Positions 34,701 through 43,176 of a stretch of 64,000 nt of DNA are shown piece by piece. Location of the stretch: assembly GCF_001580545.1 (NCBI RefSeq), contig NZ_LRBG01000035.1:434001-498000 (forward strand). The letters are read 5' to 3'. The stretch comes from Paraburkholderia monticola (GTDB lineage: Bacteria > Pseudomonadota > Gammaproteobacteria > Burkholderiales > Burkholderiaceae). The stretch's first letter is position 1; each line of letters begins with the position of its first letter. The notes under the pieces are model-generated. The model was not told where the DNA came from. It was given only the letters and a program-made list of their open reading frames with translations, and ran no database searches. A program made the translations under genes and the position numbers.

Positions 34701-35258
34701 CCGCACTTCGAATTCCGCTTTCCGCTCGTCGGCGAGATGTCGCTGAGCGGCATCGACCTGACGATCCGCAACGCGCTCGAACCGTGGCACGTCATGGGCG
34801 AGGAGGGCTCCCCCGGCGGCACGGTGCGCTATGTCGATTCATCGGTCGAGCGGCTGGAGGTGCGCGCGCTGGGCCTGAACGGCAATCGTCACGTGCTGAG
34901 CGTCAACGGCGTGCCGGTGCCGTTGCAGCCCACCGGCCGCGTCAGCGAGTACGTGGCGGGCGTGCGCTTTCGCGCGTGGGCGCAACCGTCGGCGCTGCAT
35001 CCGACCATCGGTGTGCATGCGCCGCTCACGTTCGATCTCGTCGACACCTGGAGCGGCCGCTCGTTAGGCGGATGCCAGTATCATGTCGCTCATCCGGGCG
35101 GGCGCAACTACCAGACCTTCCCGGTCAACGCCTACGAGGCGGAAAGCCGGCGGCGCGCGCGTTTCTTCGCGTCGGGTCATACGCCGGGGCCGCTCGCAGT
35201 GGGCGCGCCGCAGCGCAGCCTCGAGTTTCCGTTCACGCTCGATCTGCGCCACAGTTGA
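31773..35258 (+). CDS. Transglutaminase-like domain fused to DUF2126 putative amidoligase
   Basis: 1161 residues, first gene of cluster 1. Residues about 1-290 form a bacterial transglutaminase N-domain plus a papain-like core with Cys180 (GSCRDSGWLL), His229 (DLHAWCEVY) and Asp245 (GLDPTSGLL), a complete triad. The rest (from about 325, MGGEPTFVSVRD, through GQGKWYPGEQLPRWAMSLYW, TGGGNHFVLGGATPPDSPFLRR and LLELRGFEMPPHARM) matches DUF2126, described as a putative COOH-NH2 ligase. GAGGAG six bases upstream selects the GTG at 31773. The protein could both cleave and form amide bonds. Substrate unknown. Confidence 0.9.
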   Translation: MSIRVALHHVTHYRYDRLVTLSPQVVRLRPAPHCRTPILSYSMRVEPARHFINWQQDAFANYQARLVFPEQTREFKVTVDLVAEMAVYNPFDFFLEPSAEQFPFDYAPELAAELAPYCVKRPMTPRFAAFVASIDRTPAGTANFLVALNQRLQHEIRYLIRMEPGVQTPEETLTNASGSCRDSGWLLVETLRQLGFAARFVSGYLLQLAPDLRSIDGPSGTEVDFTDLHAWCEVYLPGAGWIGLDPTSGLLAGEGHIPVACTPEPGSAAPISGAVDECEVEFEHAMSIARVLESPRVTKPYSEAAWHDVLKMGERVDYELADMDVRLTMGGEPTFVSVRDRDAAEWNTDALGPTKRGYAVALMDRLRERYGANGFLHIGQGKWYPGEQLPRWAMSLYWRADGEPCWHNPALFADEREPGRYTAGDAQRFIAHLAAKLSLDADCIQPGYEDTWYYLWRERRLPVNVDAFDARLDDELERVRLRRVFDAGLASPSGYVLPIGRERDVPGTAPTWVTGRWFFRDERMYLIPGDSPMGYRLPLDALPWVSKTDYPYQHAHDPFAPPQPLRTAAQLRVQYDVGYEGRQIADEEIRTRQAAALSLSAADVLSGMPHGGALAYAPQRHDESPPARGQSSKDTLRTAVCVEARDPKRAAGPKAEADSFGSGRTLLHVFMPPLTELDDYLDLLAAVEATASELQMQIVLEGYPPPRDARLKVLQVTPDPGVIEVNIHPAANWDELVDHTEYLYHSASHSYLSSEKFMLDGRHTGTGGGNHFVLGGATPPDSPFLRRPDLLASLIAYWHNHPSLSYLFSGLFIGPTSQAPRVDEARNDQVYELELAFAELQRQVDLLGGRDSGNLPPWMIDRALRNILIDVTGNTHRAEFCIDKLYSPDGPTGRLGLLELRGFEMPPHARMSLVQQLLLRALVARFWRTPYTQRLTRWGTELHDRFLLGTFVKMDFDDVLAELGEAGFAFDSAWFAPHFEFRFPLVGEMSLSGIDLTIRNALEPWHVMGEEGSPGGTVRYVDSSVERLEVRALGLNGNRHVLSVNGVPVPLQPTGRVSEYVAGVRFRAWAQPSALHPTIGVHAPLTFDLVDTWSGRSLGGCQYHVAHPGGRNYQTFPVNAYEAESRRRARFFASGHTPGPLAVGAPQRSLEFPFTLDLRHS

Positions 35259-35287
35259 AAAACATGCATCACTGACATCACACGATC

Positions 35288-37912
35288 TTGGCCTTTCAAT
35301 CGACTTTGCCCTTCGAAGCGTCCGCGATGCCCGCGGACGCTTCGTCCCTGCTGCGGTTACTGCCGGGTCATGACGGACATTGGGACGAGTTGCGCGACGC
35401 GTCGGGGGCGCTGCGCGAACCGTGGCGGCAGTTCTTCGCGCAGTTCGGCGAAGACGGCATCGCGCGCCTCGCGGACCATCACGTTTCGATCGCGCGGCAG
35501 ATCCGCGATAACGACATCAGCTACAACGTCTACGCGGACAACGGCAAGTCGCGGCCGTGGGCGCTCGACCTGCTGCCGTTCCTGATCAGCGAAGCCGAGT
35601 GGGCGCATATCGAGCGCGGCGTGGCGCAGCGCGCGCATCTGCTCAACGCGATCGTCGCCGATATCTACGGACCGCAGACGCTGCTCGAACATGGCCAGTT
35701 GCCGCCCGCGCTGGTGTTCGGTCATCCGGGCTATCTGCGGCCGGTGAGGGGATTCACGCCCGCGGGTGGTCAGTACCTGCAGGTCGTCGCGCTCGATCTG
35801 GCGCGCACGCCGGGCGGCGAGTGGAGCGTGCTCGCGCATCGGACCGAGGCGCCGTCCGGTCTCGGCTACGCGCTCGAAAACCGCCTGATCGTCTCGACGC
35901 TGCTCGCCGAGCCGTTCCGCTCGCTGCGCGTGAGCCGGCTCGCGCCGCTCTACTCGCAACTGATCGCGACGCTCGTGCAGGCCGCCCAGGCGACGATGCG
36001 CGACGAGCAAGGCAACGACGCGTCGCCGCATATCGCGCTGCTCACGCCGGGGCCGTACAGCGAAACCTTTTTCGAACACGTGTTTCTCGCGCGCTATCTC
36101 GGCGTCACGCTGGTCGAAGGCAAGGATCTGACGGTGCGCGGCGACCGGCTCTATCTGAAGACCTTGGCCGGGCTCGAACGCGTGCACGTCGTGCTGCGCC
36201 GTCTCGACGATGCGTTCTGCGATCCGGTCGAGCTGCGCGCCGATTCGACGATCGGTGTGCCGGGTTTGTTGCAGGTGATGCGCGCGGGCAATGTGATCGT
36301 GTCGAACGTGCCGGGCTCGGGTTTCGCCGAATCGCCGGCATTGCACGGCTTCATGCCGGGTATCGCCGAAGCGTTGCTCGGCGAAGCGTTGTTGCTGCCC
36401 GGTGTGCCGACCTGGTGGTGCGGCGAACAGGCCGCGCGCGAGCATGCGTTCGCGCATCTCGACGAGGCGTTCATCGTGCCGACCTGGCCACTCGCGGGAC
36501 GCGATGCGCCGCCCGATATCGAGGGGGGCACGCAGCCGCTCGCGGCATGGCGAGAGCGCATCGACGCATTGCCCGACGCGTTCACGATCCAGCAGGAGCA
36601 GCGCTTTTCCTGCACGCCGCGCTACGAGGAGGGCACGATCGGCGGCCGGCCGTCGGTGCTGCGCGTCTATGCGATCGCCGATGTCAACGGCGGCTGGCAC
36701 GTGATGCCGGGCGGCTTCACGCGCATGGCCGCCGAGCGGCAAACGACGGTATCGATGCAGCACGGCGGCAGCAGCGTCGATACCTGGGTGCTGTCGAGCC
36801 AGCCGAGTTCGACGTTCACGCTGCTGCCTTCGCCGATGCAGCCCGCCGACCTCACGCGCAAGCATCGCACGGTGTCGAGCCGCGCGGCGGAAAACCTGTT
36901 CTGGGCGGGCCGCTACGGTGAGCGCGCGGAAAACAATGTGCGGCTGCTGCGATTGATTCTCGGCTCGCTCGAAGGCAACGACGCCGACGCGATGTTCACG
37001 ACGTTGGTCGAACTCGCGACCTGGTGCGGCCTCGTGCAGCCAGGCGACCTGGCATCGCCGCACGCACCGGCCTCGCCGCGGACGTTCGAGCGCGCGCTCA
37101 TCGCGAATCTCGGCGAGAACGCGGGCAGCGTCAGCATCAGTCAGAACCTGAATTGCCAGGCACGCTCGAACGGCGAGGTGCGCGGGCGTCTATCGAACGA
37201 TCATTGGCGCATGATCCTCGCGGCCCGCAACGACTTTCAGGACGCGTTGCAGGGGTTGCTGCCGGGCGCGGGCAATGGCGGTACGAACGGCGTCGGCAGC
37301 GGCGGCGTCTTCGATCGCTACGACCGCGTGACGCTCGCGAATGCGCTCGAGCATCTGTCGGTGCAGCTCTCGGCGATCAGCGGCGCGCAGGGCGACCGCA
37401 TGACGCGCGATGAAGCGTGGCGCCTGCTGTTCGTCGGACGTCATATCGAACGCGTCGCGACGATGGCCGCTTTCATGAGCGGCGTCGCCGCGAACGGCCA
37501 GCTCGCGACGCCGTCCGGCTTCGATCTGCTGCTGCAGGTGTTCGACAGTACGCTCACGTATCGCTCGCTGTATCCGGGGCGTTTCGAAGTGCCCGCGCTG
37601 CTCGACCTGCTCGTGATCGAGCCGCACAATCCGCGCGGCATTTACGGCGTGTACGAGCGGCTGCGCAACAAGCTCGACGAAATCGCGATCGCGGCGGGCA
37701 GCGTGCGGCATCGGCCGTTCGCGGAGCTGCTGCCGCCCGTCGAGTCGCTGCCGTCGCTCGAAGCGCTTTGCGAGGTCGACGAACATGGCTCGTACGGCAA
37801 GCTGATCGCGCTGTGCGATCAGATCGGCGGCTTCGCGAACGCGGCCGCGCATGAGATCAGCGCGCGCTATTTCAGTCACGCGACCACCGTCGCCTCGCAG
37901 GTGTGGGTATGA
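35288..37912 (+). CDS. Circularly permuted ATP-grasp type 2 domain fused to alpha-E domain
   Basis: 874 residues. Residues 1 to about 515 are a COG2308-type permuted ATP-grasp domain (DISYNVYADNG, ALENRLIVS, ALLTPGPYSETFFEHVFLARYLGV, LVEGKDLTV, RRLDDAFCDPVELRADSTIGVPGLL). From about 528 the alpha-E domain begins (SSRAAENLFWAGRYGERAENN). The ligase half lacks the Lys/Gly-rich loop seen in the cluster 2 enzyme (see findings). The start is uncertain: TTG at 35288 gives a family-like N-terminus, ATG at 35327 is the alternative; neither has a good ribosome site. The stop overlaps the next gene by ATGA. Confidence 0.87.
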   Translation: MAFQSTLPFEASAMPADASSLLRLLPGHDGHWDELRDASGALREPWRQFFAQFGEDGIARLADHHVSIARQIRDNDISYNVYADNGKSRPWALDLLPFLISEAEWAHIERGVAQRAHLLNAIVADIYGPQTLLEHGQLPPALVFGHPGYLRPVRGFTPAGGQYLQVVALDLARTPGGEWSVLAHRTEAPSGLGYALENRLIVSTLLAEPFRSLRVSRLAPLYSQLIATLVQAAQATMRDEQGNDASPHIALLTPGPYSETFFEHVFLARYLGVTLVEGKDLTVRGDRLYLKTLAGLERVHVVLRRLDDAFCDPVELRADSTIGVPGLLQVMRAGNVIVSNVPGSGFAESPALHGFMPGIAEALLGEALLLPGVPTWWCGEQAAREHAFAHLDEAFIVPTWPLAGRDAPPDIEGGTQPLAAWRERIDALPDAFTIQQEQRFSCTPRYEEGTIGGRPSVLRVYAIADVNGGWHVMPGGFTRMAAERQTTVSMQHGGSSVDTWVLSSQPSSTFTLLPSPMQPADLTRKHRTVSSRAAENLFWAGRYGERAENNVRLLRLILGSLEGNDADAMFTTLVELATWCGLVQPGDLASPHAPASPRTFERALIANLGENAGSVSISQNLNCQARSNGEVRGRLSNDHWRMILAARNDFQDALQGLLPGAGNGGTNGVGSGGVFDRYDRVTLANALEHLSVQLSAISGAQGDRMTRDEAWRLLFVGRHIERVATMAAFMSGVAANGQLATPSGFDLLLQVFDSTLTYRSLYPGRFEVPALLDLLVIEPHNPRGIYGVYERLRNKLDEIAIAAGSVRHRPFAELLPPVESLPSLEALCEVDEHGSYGKLIALCDQIGGFANAAAHEISARYFSHATTVASQVWV

Positions 37913-38799
37913 AGAACGCGTCGACGGTACTGTCGGTGTTGCATCGCACTACCTATCATTATTCGACGTATGTCGAAACCGCCCAGCATCTGGCGACGAT
38001 CCGGCCGCTCGCGTGTCCGTGGCAGCGGGTGATTTCGCGCAGCGAACGGATCGAGCCGGAGCCATCGTATCTGCATAGCCGCATCGACGCGTTCGGCAAC
38101 GACGTCCTGTACTTCGCGCTCGATTCGCCGCACGAGCGCCTGCAGCTCGTCAGCGAAACCACGGTCGCGCTGACGCCGCGCTGGACCGACCTCGACGCCG
38201 AGGCCACCCCCGGCTGGGAGAGCGTGGCCGAGGCGCTGCGCTTTCGCGTCGGCGGCGCGTTCCGTGCGGAGGCGGAGTATTGCTTCGGGTCGCCGAATAT
38301 CGCGCTGCGGCCGTCGTTGCGCGCCTATGCGTTGCCGAGCTTCACGCCCGGGCGGCCGCTCGTCGCGGGCGCGATCGATCTGATGCATCGCATCTACGAG
38401 GACTTCGCGTACAAGCCGTCGGCGACGCTATTCGATACGCCGGCCGAACGCGCGTTCGAACTGAAGAGCGGGGTATGTCAGGATTTCGCGCAGGTGATGA
38501 TCGGCTGTCTGCGCTCGCTCGGTTTGCCGGCGCGCTATGTCAGCGGCTATCTGCGCAACGATCCGCCGCCAGGTCATCCGCGCCTGATAGGCGCCGACGC
38601 TTCGCATGCGTGGGTGTCGGTGCATTGTCCGGGCAGCGGCTGGATCGATCTCGATCCGACCAATGACGTGCTCGCCGACGTCGATCATGTGACGCTGGCG
38701 ATCGGCCGCGATTACAGCGACGTGTCGTTGCTGCGCGGGACGATACTCGGCGGCGGCGCGCATCGGATCGAAGTGGGGGTGACGGTGTTGGAGTTGTGA
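37909..38799 (+). CDS. Transglutaminase-like cysteine peptidase (cluster 1)
   Basis: 296 residues, cytoplasmic by absence of a signal peptide. An N-terminal bacterial transglutaminase domain (LSVLHRTTYHYSTYVETAQHLATIRPL) precedes the core with Cys190 (KSGVCQDFAQVMIGC), His233 (ASHAWVSVHCPGSGW) and Asp249 (DLDPTNDVL). It starts inside the stop of the ATP-grasp/alpha-E gene, so the two are coupled. It is distinct from, but homologous to, the transglutaminase half of the 1161-residue protein and to the cluster 2 protein at 61819-62619. Confidence 0.92.
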   Translation: MKNASTVLSVLHRTTYHYSTYVETAQHLATIRPLACPWQRVISRSERIEPEPSYLHSRIDAFGNDVLYFALDSPHERLQLVSETTVALTPRWTDLDAEATPGWESVAEALRFRVGGAFRAEAEYCFGSPNIALRPSLRAYALPSFTPGRPLVAGAIDLMHRIYEDFAYKPSATLFDTPAERAFELKSGVCQDFAQVMIGCLRSLGLPARYVSGYLRNDPPPGHPRLIGADASHAWVSVHCPGSGWIDLDPTNDVLADVDHVTLAIGRDYSDVSLLRGTILGGGAHRIEVGVTVLEL

Positions 38800-38876
38800 A
38801 GGCGGGCGCGGTTCGTTGCCGGTAGGCGACGTAGTTCGGCCATAATGGCGAAAACGTCGCCGGAGTTCATCCCCTC

Positions 38877-39125
38877 ATGAAGTTCCTTTGCTTCGCAGCG
38901 GTTCTCGTCGTTCTCACTGCCGGCTGCACTTCGACGTCGCCGCCGGCGAATCCTCAGGCCGCGTACGATACGAACGCCTACATGCTGCACGCTCCCGACG
39001 CCGTACCACCCGGCGACGCCGCGTCGAGACCACCGCGACTCACCGTCGGCACCAGCTATTCCGACACGCAGCTGATTCTGCCGTGGTTCCTCAACGACAT
39101 CATCAACTTCGTCAACTATCGCTAG
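38877..39125 (+). CDS. Small lipoprotein, 82 aa
   Basis: Lipoprotein signal MKFLCFAAVLVVLTAGC with lipobox LTAGC (Cys17), then a Ser/Pro linker and PRLTVGTSYSDTQLILPWFLNDIINFVNYR. No family recognised. The last 14 bases overlap the 3' end of the convergent LysR gene. A weak purine-rich site precedes the ATG. Confidence 0.65.
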   Translation: MKFLCFAAVLVVLTAGCTSTSPPANPQAAYDTNAYMLHAPDAVPPGDAASRPPRLTVGTSYSDTQLILPWFLNDIINFVNYR

Positions 39126-40044
39126 CCGACGATCTGGCCGTGCGGCTCTTCACATGATCGATGAACGCACGCAGCTTCGGCATGATCTGGCGGCGGCTCG
39201 GATAGTAGAGAAACACGCCCGGGATAGTCGGCGCGTACGGCTCCAGCACCTGCGCCAGCTTTCCCGATCGCAAGCCTTCGGCGGCCATCGGCTCGGGTAG
39301 CTGGGCAAGGCCGATGCCTTCGATCGCCGCACCCAGCATGCTCGGAAAATCGCTGGCGATGAAAGGACCCGCGACGGCGATCTCGACCGGCTGGCCGTTG
39401 TTGTTGAACGACCACAACGCGAGTGCGCCGCTGGAGCGGCGCCAGCGAATACAGGCATGCTCGCGCAGATCGTCCAATTGCCCGGGGCGGCCGCGCGCCG
39501 CGAAATAAGCAGGACTCCCCACGACGACAAAACGGAACGGCGCCGAGAGCGGCACCGCGACCATGTCGGCGGCGACGAACTGACCCAGCCGCACGCCGGC
39601 GTCGAAGCCTTCCGTCGCGAGATCGATCAGTTCCTTGCTGGTCGCGACTTCCACCTCGACATCGGGATAGGCCTTGCAGAACGACGCGATCAGCGGCTCC
39701 AGCAGGATCGGCACGACTGCGCGCGGCACGGAAAGACGCAGCAGGCCGGACGGCCGCTCGCCGAGTCCGCGGGCTACCTCGCTGGCGGCGACCAGTTCTT
39801 CGAAAGCGGGCTTGGCGCGCGCCAGAAAGCGCTCGCCGGCTTCGGTCAAGCCGACGCTGCGCGTGGTGCGGATGAAGAGGGTCGCGCCGATGCGGGCTTC
39901 GAGCACACGCACCGCCTGACTGACGGCCGACGGCGTCACGCCGAGTTGCGCGGCGGCGCCGCGAAAACTGCGATGCTCGGCAACGCTGAGGAAGACCTCG
40001 ACGCCGTCGAGCGCGCCCTGCCTGACTGTGAAGTTCTGCTTCAT
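39112..40044 (-). CDS. LysR family transcriptional regulator
   Basis: 310 residues: N-terminal winged helix (about 10-70; FRGAAAQLGVTPSAVSQAVRVLEARIGATLFIRTTRSVGLTEAGE) and a periplasmic-binding-protein-like effector domain (LRLSVPRAVVPILLEPLIASF, FDAGVRLGQFVAADMVAVPL). It is divergent from the membrane protein at 40132, the likely target, with 87 bases between the starts. Confidence 0.93.
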   Translation of the reverse strand: MKQNFTVRQGALDGVEVFLSVAEHRSFRGAAAQLGVTPSAVSQAVRVLEARIGATLFIRTTRSVGLTEAGERFLARAKPAFEELVAASEVARGLGERPSGLLRLSVPRAVVPILLEPLIASFCKAYPDVEVEVATSKELIDLATEGFDAGVRLGQFVAADMVAVPLSAPFRFVVVGSPAYFAARGRPGQLDDLREHACIRWRRSSGALALWSFNNNGQPVEIAVAGPFIASDFPSMLGAAIEGIGLAQLPEPMAAEGLRSGKLAQVLEPYAPTIPGVFLYYPSRRQIMPKLRAFIDHVKSRTARSSASDS

Positions 40045-40131
40045 AGCCCATCAACATTGTGAGGAATAGTCGCTCGCGCGAGACGATGGTACACCTAACA
40101 CCTGCGCAACCAACGTTCGACAGGAGACACC

Positions 40132-40665
40132 ATGTCACCGCGGCTTCTTTTTCAGTTGCATCTCGTTCTCGGCTATGTCGCCTGGCTGTTGTGCTTCGGC
40201 GCCTACGTCTGGCCGAAGCTCAAGTCGATGGTCCCATTCGACGCACAACGCGCGATCGCCACCTTGCACAGCTTCCGCTTCTTCGGGCTTGCCTTCCTGT
40301 TGCCGGGCGTCGTCAGTCCGCAGTTGCCCGCGAGCTTCGCCACGTTCGCCGCTTATGGCGATTTCGCCACGGGCGTGCTGGCGATGCTGGCGTTGCTGAC
40401 GGTCCGGATACGTCCGCTGTTCTGGTCGTTCGTCGTGGCTTTCAATCTGGTTGGTGCGGCCGACCTGATCCTCGACTACTACCACGCGGTAGCGATCGAT
40501 CTGCCCGCGCATGCCGGCGAGCTGGGCGCCATGTATGCGATTCCGATCATCTATGTGCCGACGCTGGCGATCACCCACTTCGCCGCCTTCTATCTGCTGC
40601 TGCGCCCTCGGCTCAAGAGGCTTCACGCCATGCCTGCCGTGAGCCGCGACGCTTCCAGCGTGTAG
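40132..40665 (+). CDS. Membrane protein, 177 aa
   Basis: About five hydrophobic helices (LFQLHLVLGYVAWLLCFGAY, FFGLAFLLPGVVS, GVLAMLALLTV, FWSFVVAFNLVGAADLI, IPIIYVPTLAITHFAAFYLLL). GGAGA precedes the ATG. No family named with confidence; its divergent LysR neighbour suggests inducible expression. Confidence 0.75.
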   Translation: MSPRLLFQLHLVLGYVAWLLCFGAYVWPKLKSMVPFDAQRAIATLHSFRFFGLAFLLPGVVSPQLPASFATFAAYGDFATGVLAMLALLTVRIRPLFWSFVVAFNLVGAADLILDYYHAVAIDLPAHAGELGAMYAIPIIYVPTLAITHFAAFYLLLRPRLKRLHAMPAVSRDASSV

Positions 40666-40938
40666 CCTGCTCGACGCGCCGCAGTTCGGCAACCTAACCA
40701 AGAACCCGATCAACTTCGAGCGACGTTTTTCCGTCTTCCACCTGCGTTATGCTTTCGGTCGTCGAGTCGCTGCTCGCGGCCTGAACGAAGCAGGTGCGCA
40801 AACCCGGCGCAATGTGGCCGGGTGGTACCCTTCACTGGCTCTTCCGGCTTTCGTGCATGCGACCTGATTCTCGCGTCGCTTTTCCTGGCGACGCGAGCAA
40901 TGGCCCGGAACCACCACTGAACTCACCGAGGTGCCGAC
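40666..40938. other. Intergenic region
   Basis: 273 bases. Contains no recognised gene or clear hairpin. The promoter of the META/DUF4377 lipoprotein gene should be here; GAGGTGCC lies before its start. Confidence 0.4.
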
Positions 40939-41751
40939 GTGAAATATCGCATGCTCTTGCTGCCGCTGCTTCTCGCCGCCTGCGCACAGACACCAGAAGT
41001 GACAGCACCGGCTCCAACGGCGACCACGGCCGCCACGAACCCGGCGCCGCAGACCGGCACCGAACTGCTGAGCCGTTACCACTGGCAACTGACCAACGCG
41101 ATCGACAGCAATGGCACCCATATCGATGCGCTGTTCGCCCGCCCGGATCGGCCGGTGCAACTGGACTTCAGCCCGTACCGGATCACCGTCGTCAATAGCT
41201 GCAACAACATGGGAGCGGGTTACACCGTGAGGAAAGGGCATCTGCAGATCGGCCCGATGGTCAGCACGATGATGGCCTGCCAGGATCCCTCGCTTGCCGC
41301 ACTCGACGATGCGATCTCGCAGCGTGTACGCGGCAGCGTCACCGTGAACCTGCTGGCGCGCGACAACGCGCCAAGCCTGCAACTGGTCACCGACAGCGGC
41401 GATACGCTGAGCTTTACCGGCGTGCCCACGGCCGAGACACGCTACGGCGGTCCCGGTCAGATAGCGTTCCTTGAAGTCGCGCCGCAGTCCGTGCCCTGCA
41501 ACAATCCGTTAATGCCGAACGCGCAATGTCTGCTCGTGCGCGAACGCTTCTTCGACGAGCAGGGGCTGGCGAGTGGCGCGCCTGGTCCGTGGCAACCGTT
41601 GAATCAGACTATCGAAGGCTATACGCACACGCCGGGCATCCGTAACGTGGTGCGGGTGAAGCGTTTCACCCTCAAGAACCCGCCCGCCGATGGACCGGCG
41701 ACCGCTTACGTGCTGGATCTCATCGTTGAATCGGAGAAGGTCGGGCAGTAA
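40939..41751 (+). CDS. META plus DUF4377 domain lipoprotein
   Basis: 270 residues. Lipobox LAAC places Cys15. Residues about 45-165 form a META/HslJ-like domain (YHWQLTNAIDSNG, VVNSCNNMGAGYTV, MVSTMMACQDP); about 175-265 match DUF4377 (LEVAPQSVPCNNPLMPNAQCLLVRERFF, EGYTHTPGIRNVVRVKRFTLKNPP). Such lipoproteins are outer-membrane associated; HslJ relatives are linked to stress and novobiocin resistance in E. coli. Single-gene unit. Confidence 0.88.
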   Translation: MKYRMLLLPLLLAACAQTPEVTAPAPTATTAATNPAPQTGTELLSRYHWQLTNAIDSNGTHIDALFARPDRPVQLDFSPYRITVVNSCNNMGAGYTVRKGHLQIGPMVSTMMACQDPSLAALDDAISQRVRGSVTVNLLARDNAPSLQLVTDSGDTLSFTGVPTAETRYGGPGQIAFLEVAPQSVPCNNPLMPNAQCLLVRERFFDEQGLASGAPGPWQPLNQTIEGYTHTPGIRNVVRVKRFTLKNPPADGPATAYVLDLIVESEKVGQ

Positions 41752-41809
41752 TGCCTCGTCGAAGGTGCCGCCGGCCACGCCGGCGGCACGGCTCAAGCCG
41801 CCAGCATCA

Positions 41810-42100
41810 TTACCCCTTCTGAATCAGCCGCCCCAGCGGTGCGAGCGGTCCCACCGGCAGGTACTCATACTTCATCAGCCCGTCGGTCACGAGCGGCAAC
41901 GCGTCCAGTATTGCCTTGGCCTCGTCGACCGATTCGACGTTCATCAGGAAGATCGGCCCGGCCTTGTCGCGGAACCAGAACTGCTCGACCTTGCCGTCGA
42001 GATAAAGCTGGAGTGTCGCCGGCACCTCGTGGGGCATGTGCTGCTGGAGCTTGTCCGGGGTGAGGGTCGGTTGCGCGGATGCGATGGCGAAAACTTTCAT
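41810..42100 (-). CDS. YCII/muconolactone-isomerase-like small protein
   Basis: 96 residues with a ferredoxin-like (dimeric alpha-beta barrel) pattern: MKVFAIASAQP, AKAILDALPLVTDGLMKYEYLPVGPLAPLG. The C-terminal LPVGP segment is frequent in YCII-related proteins. AAGGAGG six bases upstream fixes the start at 42100. It is divergent from the GlxA-type regulator and probably its target. Function unknown. Confidence 0.8.
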   Translation of the reverse strand: MKVFAIASAQPTLTPDKLQQHMPHEVPATLQLYLDGKVEQFWFRDKAGPIFLMNVESVDEAKAILDALPLVTDGLMKYEYLPVGPLAPLGRLIQKG

Positions 42101-42179
42101 CAGTGACCTCCTTGGTCGACGTTCGTTGCGAAGTACAACGGGACTCACTGTAGCCCTCGGCCGGGAAAAGCTGTATCGT

Positions 42180-42208
42180 CGTAAATGACAACTTTATGGT
42201 CATTTACG
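42180..42208. promoter_or_regulatory. 10-bp inverted repeat at the start of the GlxA-type gene
   Basis: CGTAAATGAC (42180-42189) and GTCATTTACG (42199-42208) are exact complements around a 9-base spacer. The repeat lies in the divergent gap and covers an in-frame ATG at 42196, so this ATG is probably operator, not start codon. Confidence 0.65.
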
Positions 42209-42210
42209 CC

Positions 42211-43176
42211 ATGCGCATCGCCGTGCTCGCCTTGCAGGGATTGTTCGACACCGGCCTCACCGTCATGCTCGACGCGTTCTCCCTCGCCAACCGGTTCGCG
42301 GCCGCGAAGATGGGCGGGCGGCCGCACTTCGAAGTGTCGGTGGTCGGCGTGCGCAAGAAAGTCCGCTCGGGGCAGGGGCTCACGATACCCGTGCAAGCGA
42401 TCACCGCCGACCTGAAGCCGGACTGGGTGATCATTCCCGCGCTCGGTACCGGCACGCCGGAGCAACTGGTGCCGGCGCTCGACCGGCCGGACGTGCGCGA
42501 CGCCAAGGCACAACTACTGGCATGGCATGAACGGGGCGCGCTGCTCGCCGCGTCGTGCATCGGCACGTTCCTCGTCGCGGAGACCGGACTGCTCGATCAT
42601 CGCGAAGCGACGACGACGTGGTGGCTGGGTCCCTTGTTCCGGCAACGCTATCCGACGGTGTTGCTCGATGAATCGCGCATGCTGGTGCCGTCGGACGTCG
42701 GTGTGACGGCGGGCGCGGCGATGGGGCATCTCGATCTCGCGCTGTGGTTGATCCGCCGCGCGAGCCCCGAGCTGGCCGCGCTGGTGTCGCGCTATCTGCT
42801 CGCCGACCTGCGCTCGTCGCAGGCGCCGTTCATCATCCCCAACCATCTGGCGCAGGCCGATCCGCTGATTCAACGTTTCGAACGCTGGTCGCGCGATCAT
42901 CTGAAAGAAGGCTTCTCGCTGCAGCACGCGGCGGCCGCATTGGCCACGAGCGCGCGTACGCTGCAGCGCCGTTGCCAGGACGTGCTCGGCAAATCGCCAT
43001 TGGCTTACTTCCAGGATCTGCGCGTCGAGCACGCGCAGTCGCTGCTGCATGGCAGTGGCCTCGGCATCGACGCGATTGCGGCCGAGGTCGGCTATGTCGA
43101 CGGCGCGACGTTGCGCACGCTGTTGCGCCAACGGCTTGGCAAAGGCGTGCGTGATCTGCGTGCGGATCTTCGTTGA
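42211..43176 (+). CDS. GlxA family AraC-type regulator (DJ-1/PfpI domain)
   Basis: 321 residues. N-terminal DJ-1/PfpI-like domain (MRIAVLALQGLFDTGLTVMLDAF, LAASCIGTFLVAETGLLDHREATTTWW; Cys in the ASCIG nucleophile-elbow position) and a C-terminal AraC DNA-binding domain (about 225-321; LQHAAAALATSARTLQRRCQDVLGKSPLAYFQDLRVEHA). The ATG at 42211 was chosen over 42196 since the latter lies inside a perfect inverted repeat. Likely controls the divergent YCII-like gene and itself. Confidence 0.88.
   Translation: MRIAVLALQGLFDTGLTVMLDAFSLANRFAAAKMGGRPHFEVSVVGVRKKVRSGQGLTIPVQAITADLKPDWVIIPALGTGTPEQLVPALDRPDVRDAKAQLLAWHERGALLAASCIGTFLVAETGLLDHREATTTWWLGPLFRQRYPTVLLDESRMLVPSDVGVTAGAAMGHLDLALWLIRRASPELAALVSRYLLADLRSSQAPFIIPNHLAQADPLIQRFERWSRDHLKEGFSLQHAAAALATSARTLQRRCQDVLGKSPLAYFQDLRVEHAQSLLHGSGLGIDAIAAEVGYVDGATLRTLLRQRLGKGVRDLRADLR

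Noticed and set aside
31854..34790. 978-residue open frame on the minus strand
   Set aside because: Exactly antisense to the transglutaminase-DUF2126 gene; Arg/His/Ala-rich composition of a GC-skewed shadow, with no familiar motif.
42196..42210. Earlier ATG of the GlxA-type regulator
   Set aside because: It falls inside a perfect inverted repeat, and family proteins begin with the MRIAVLAL sequence at 42211.
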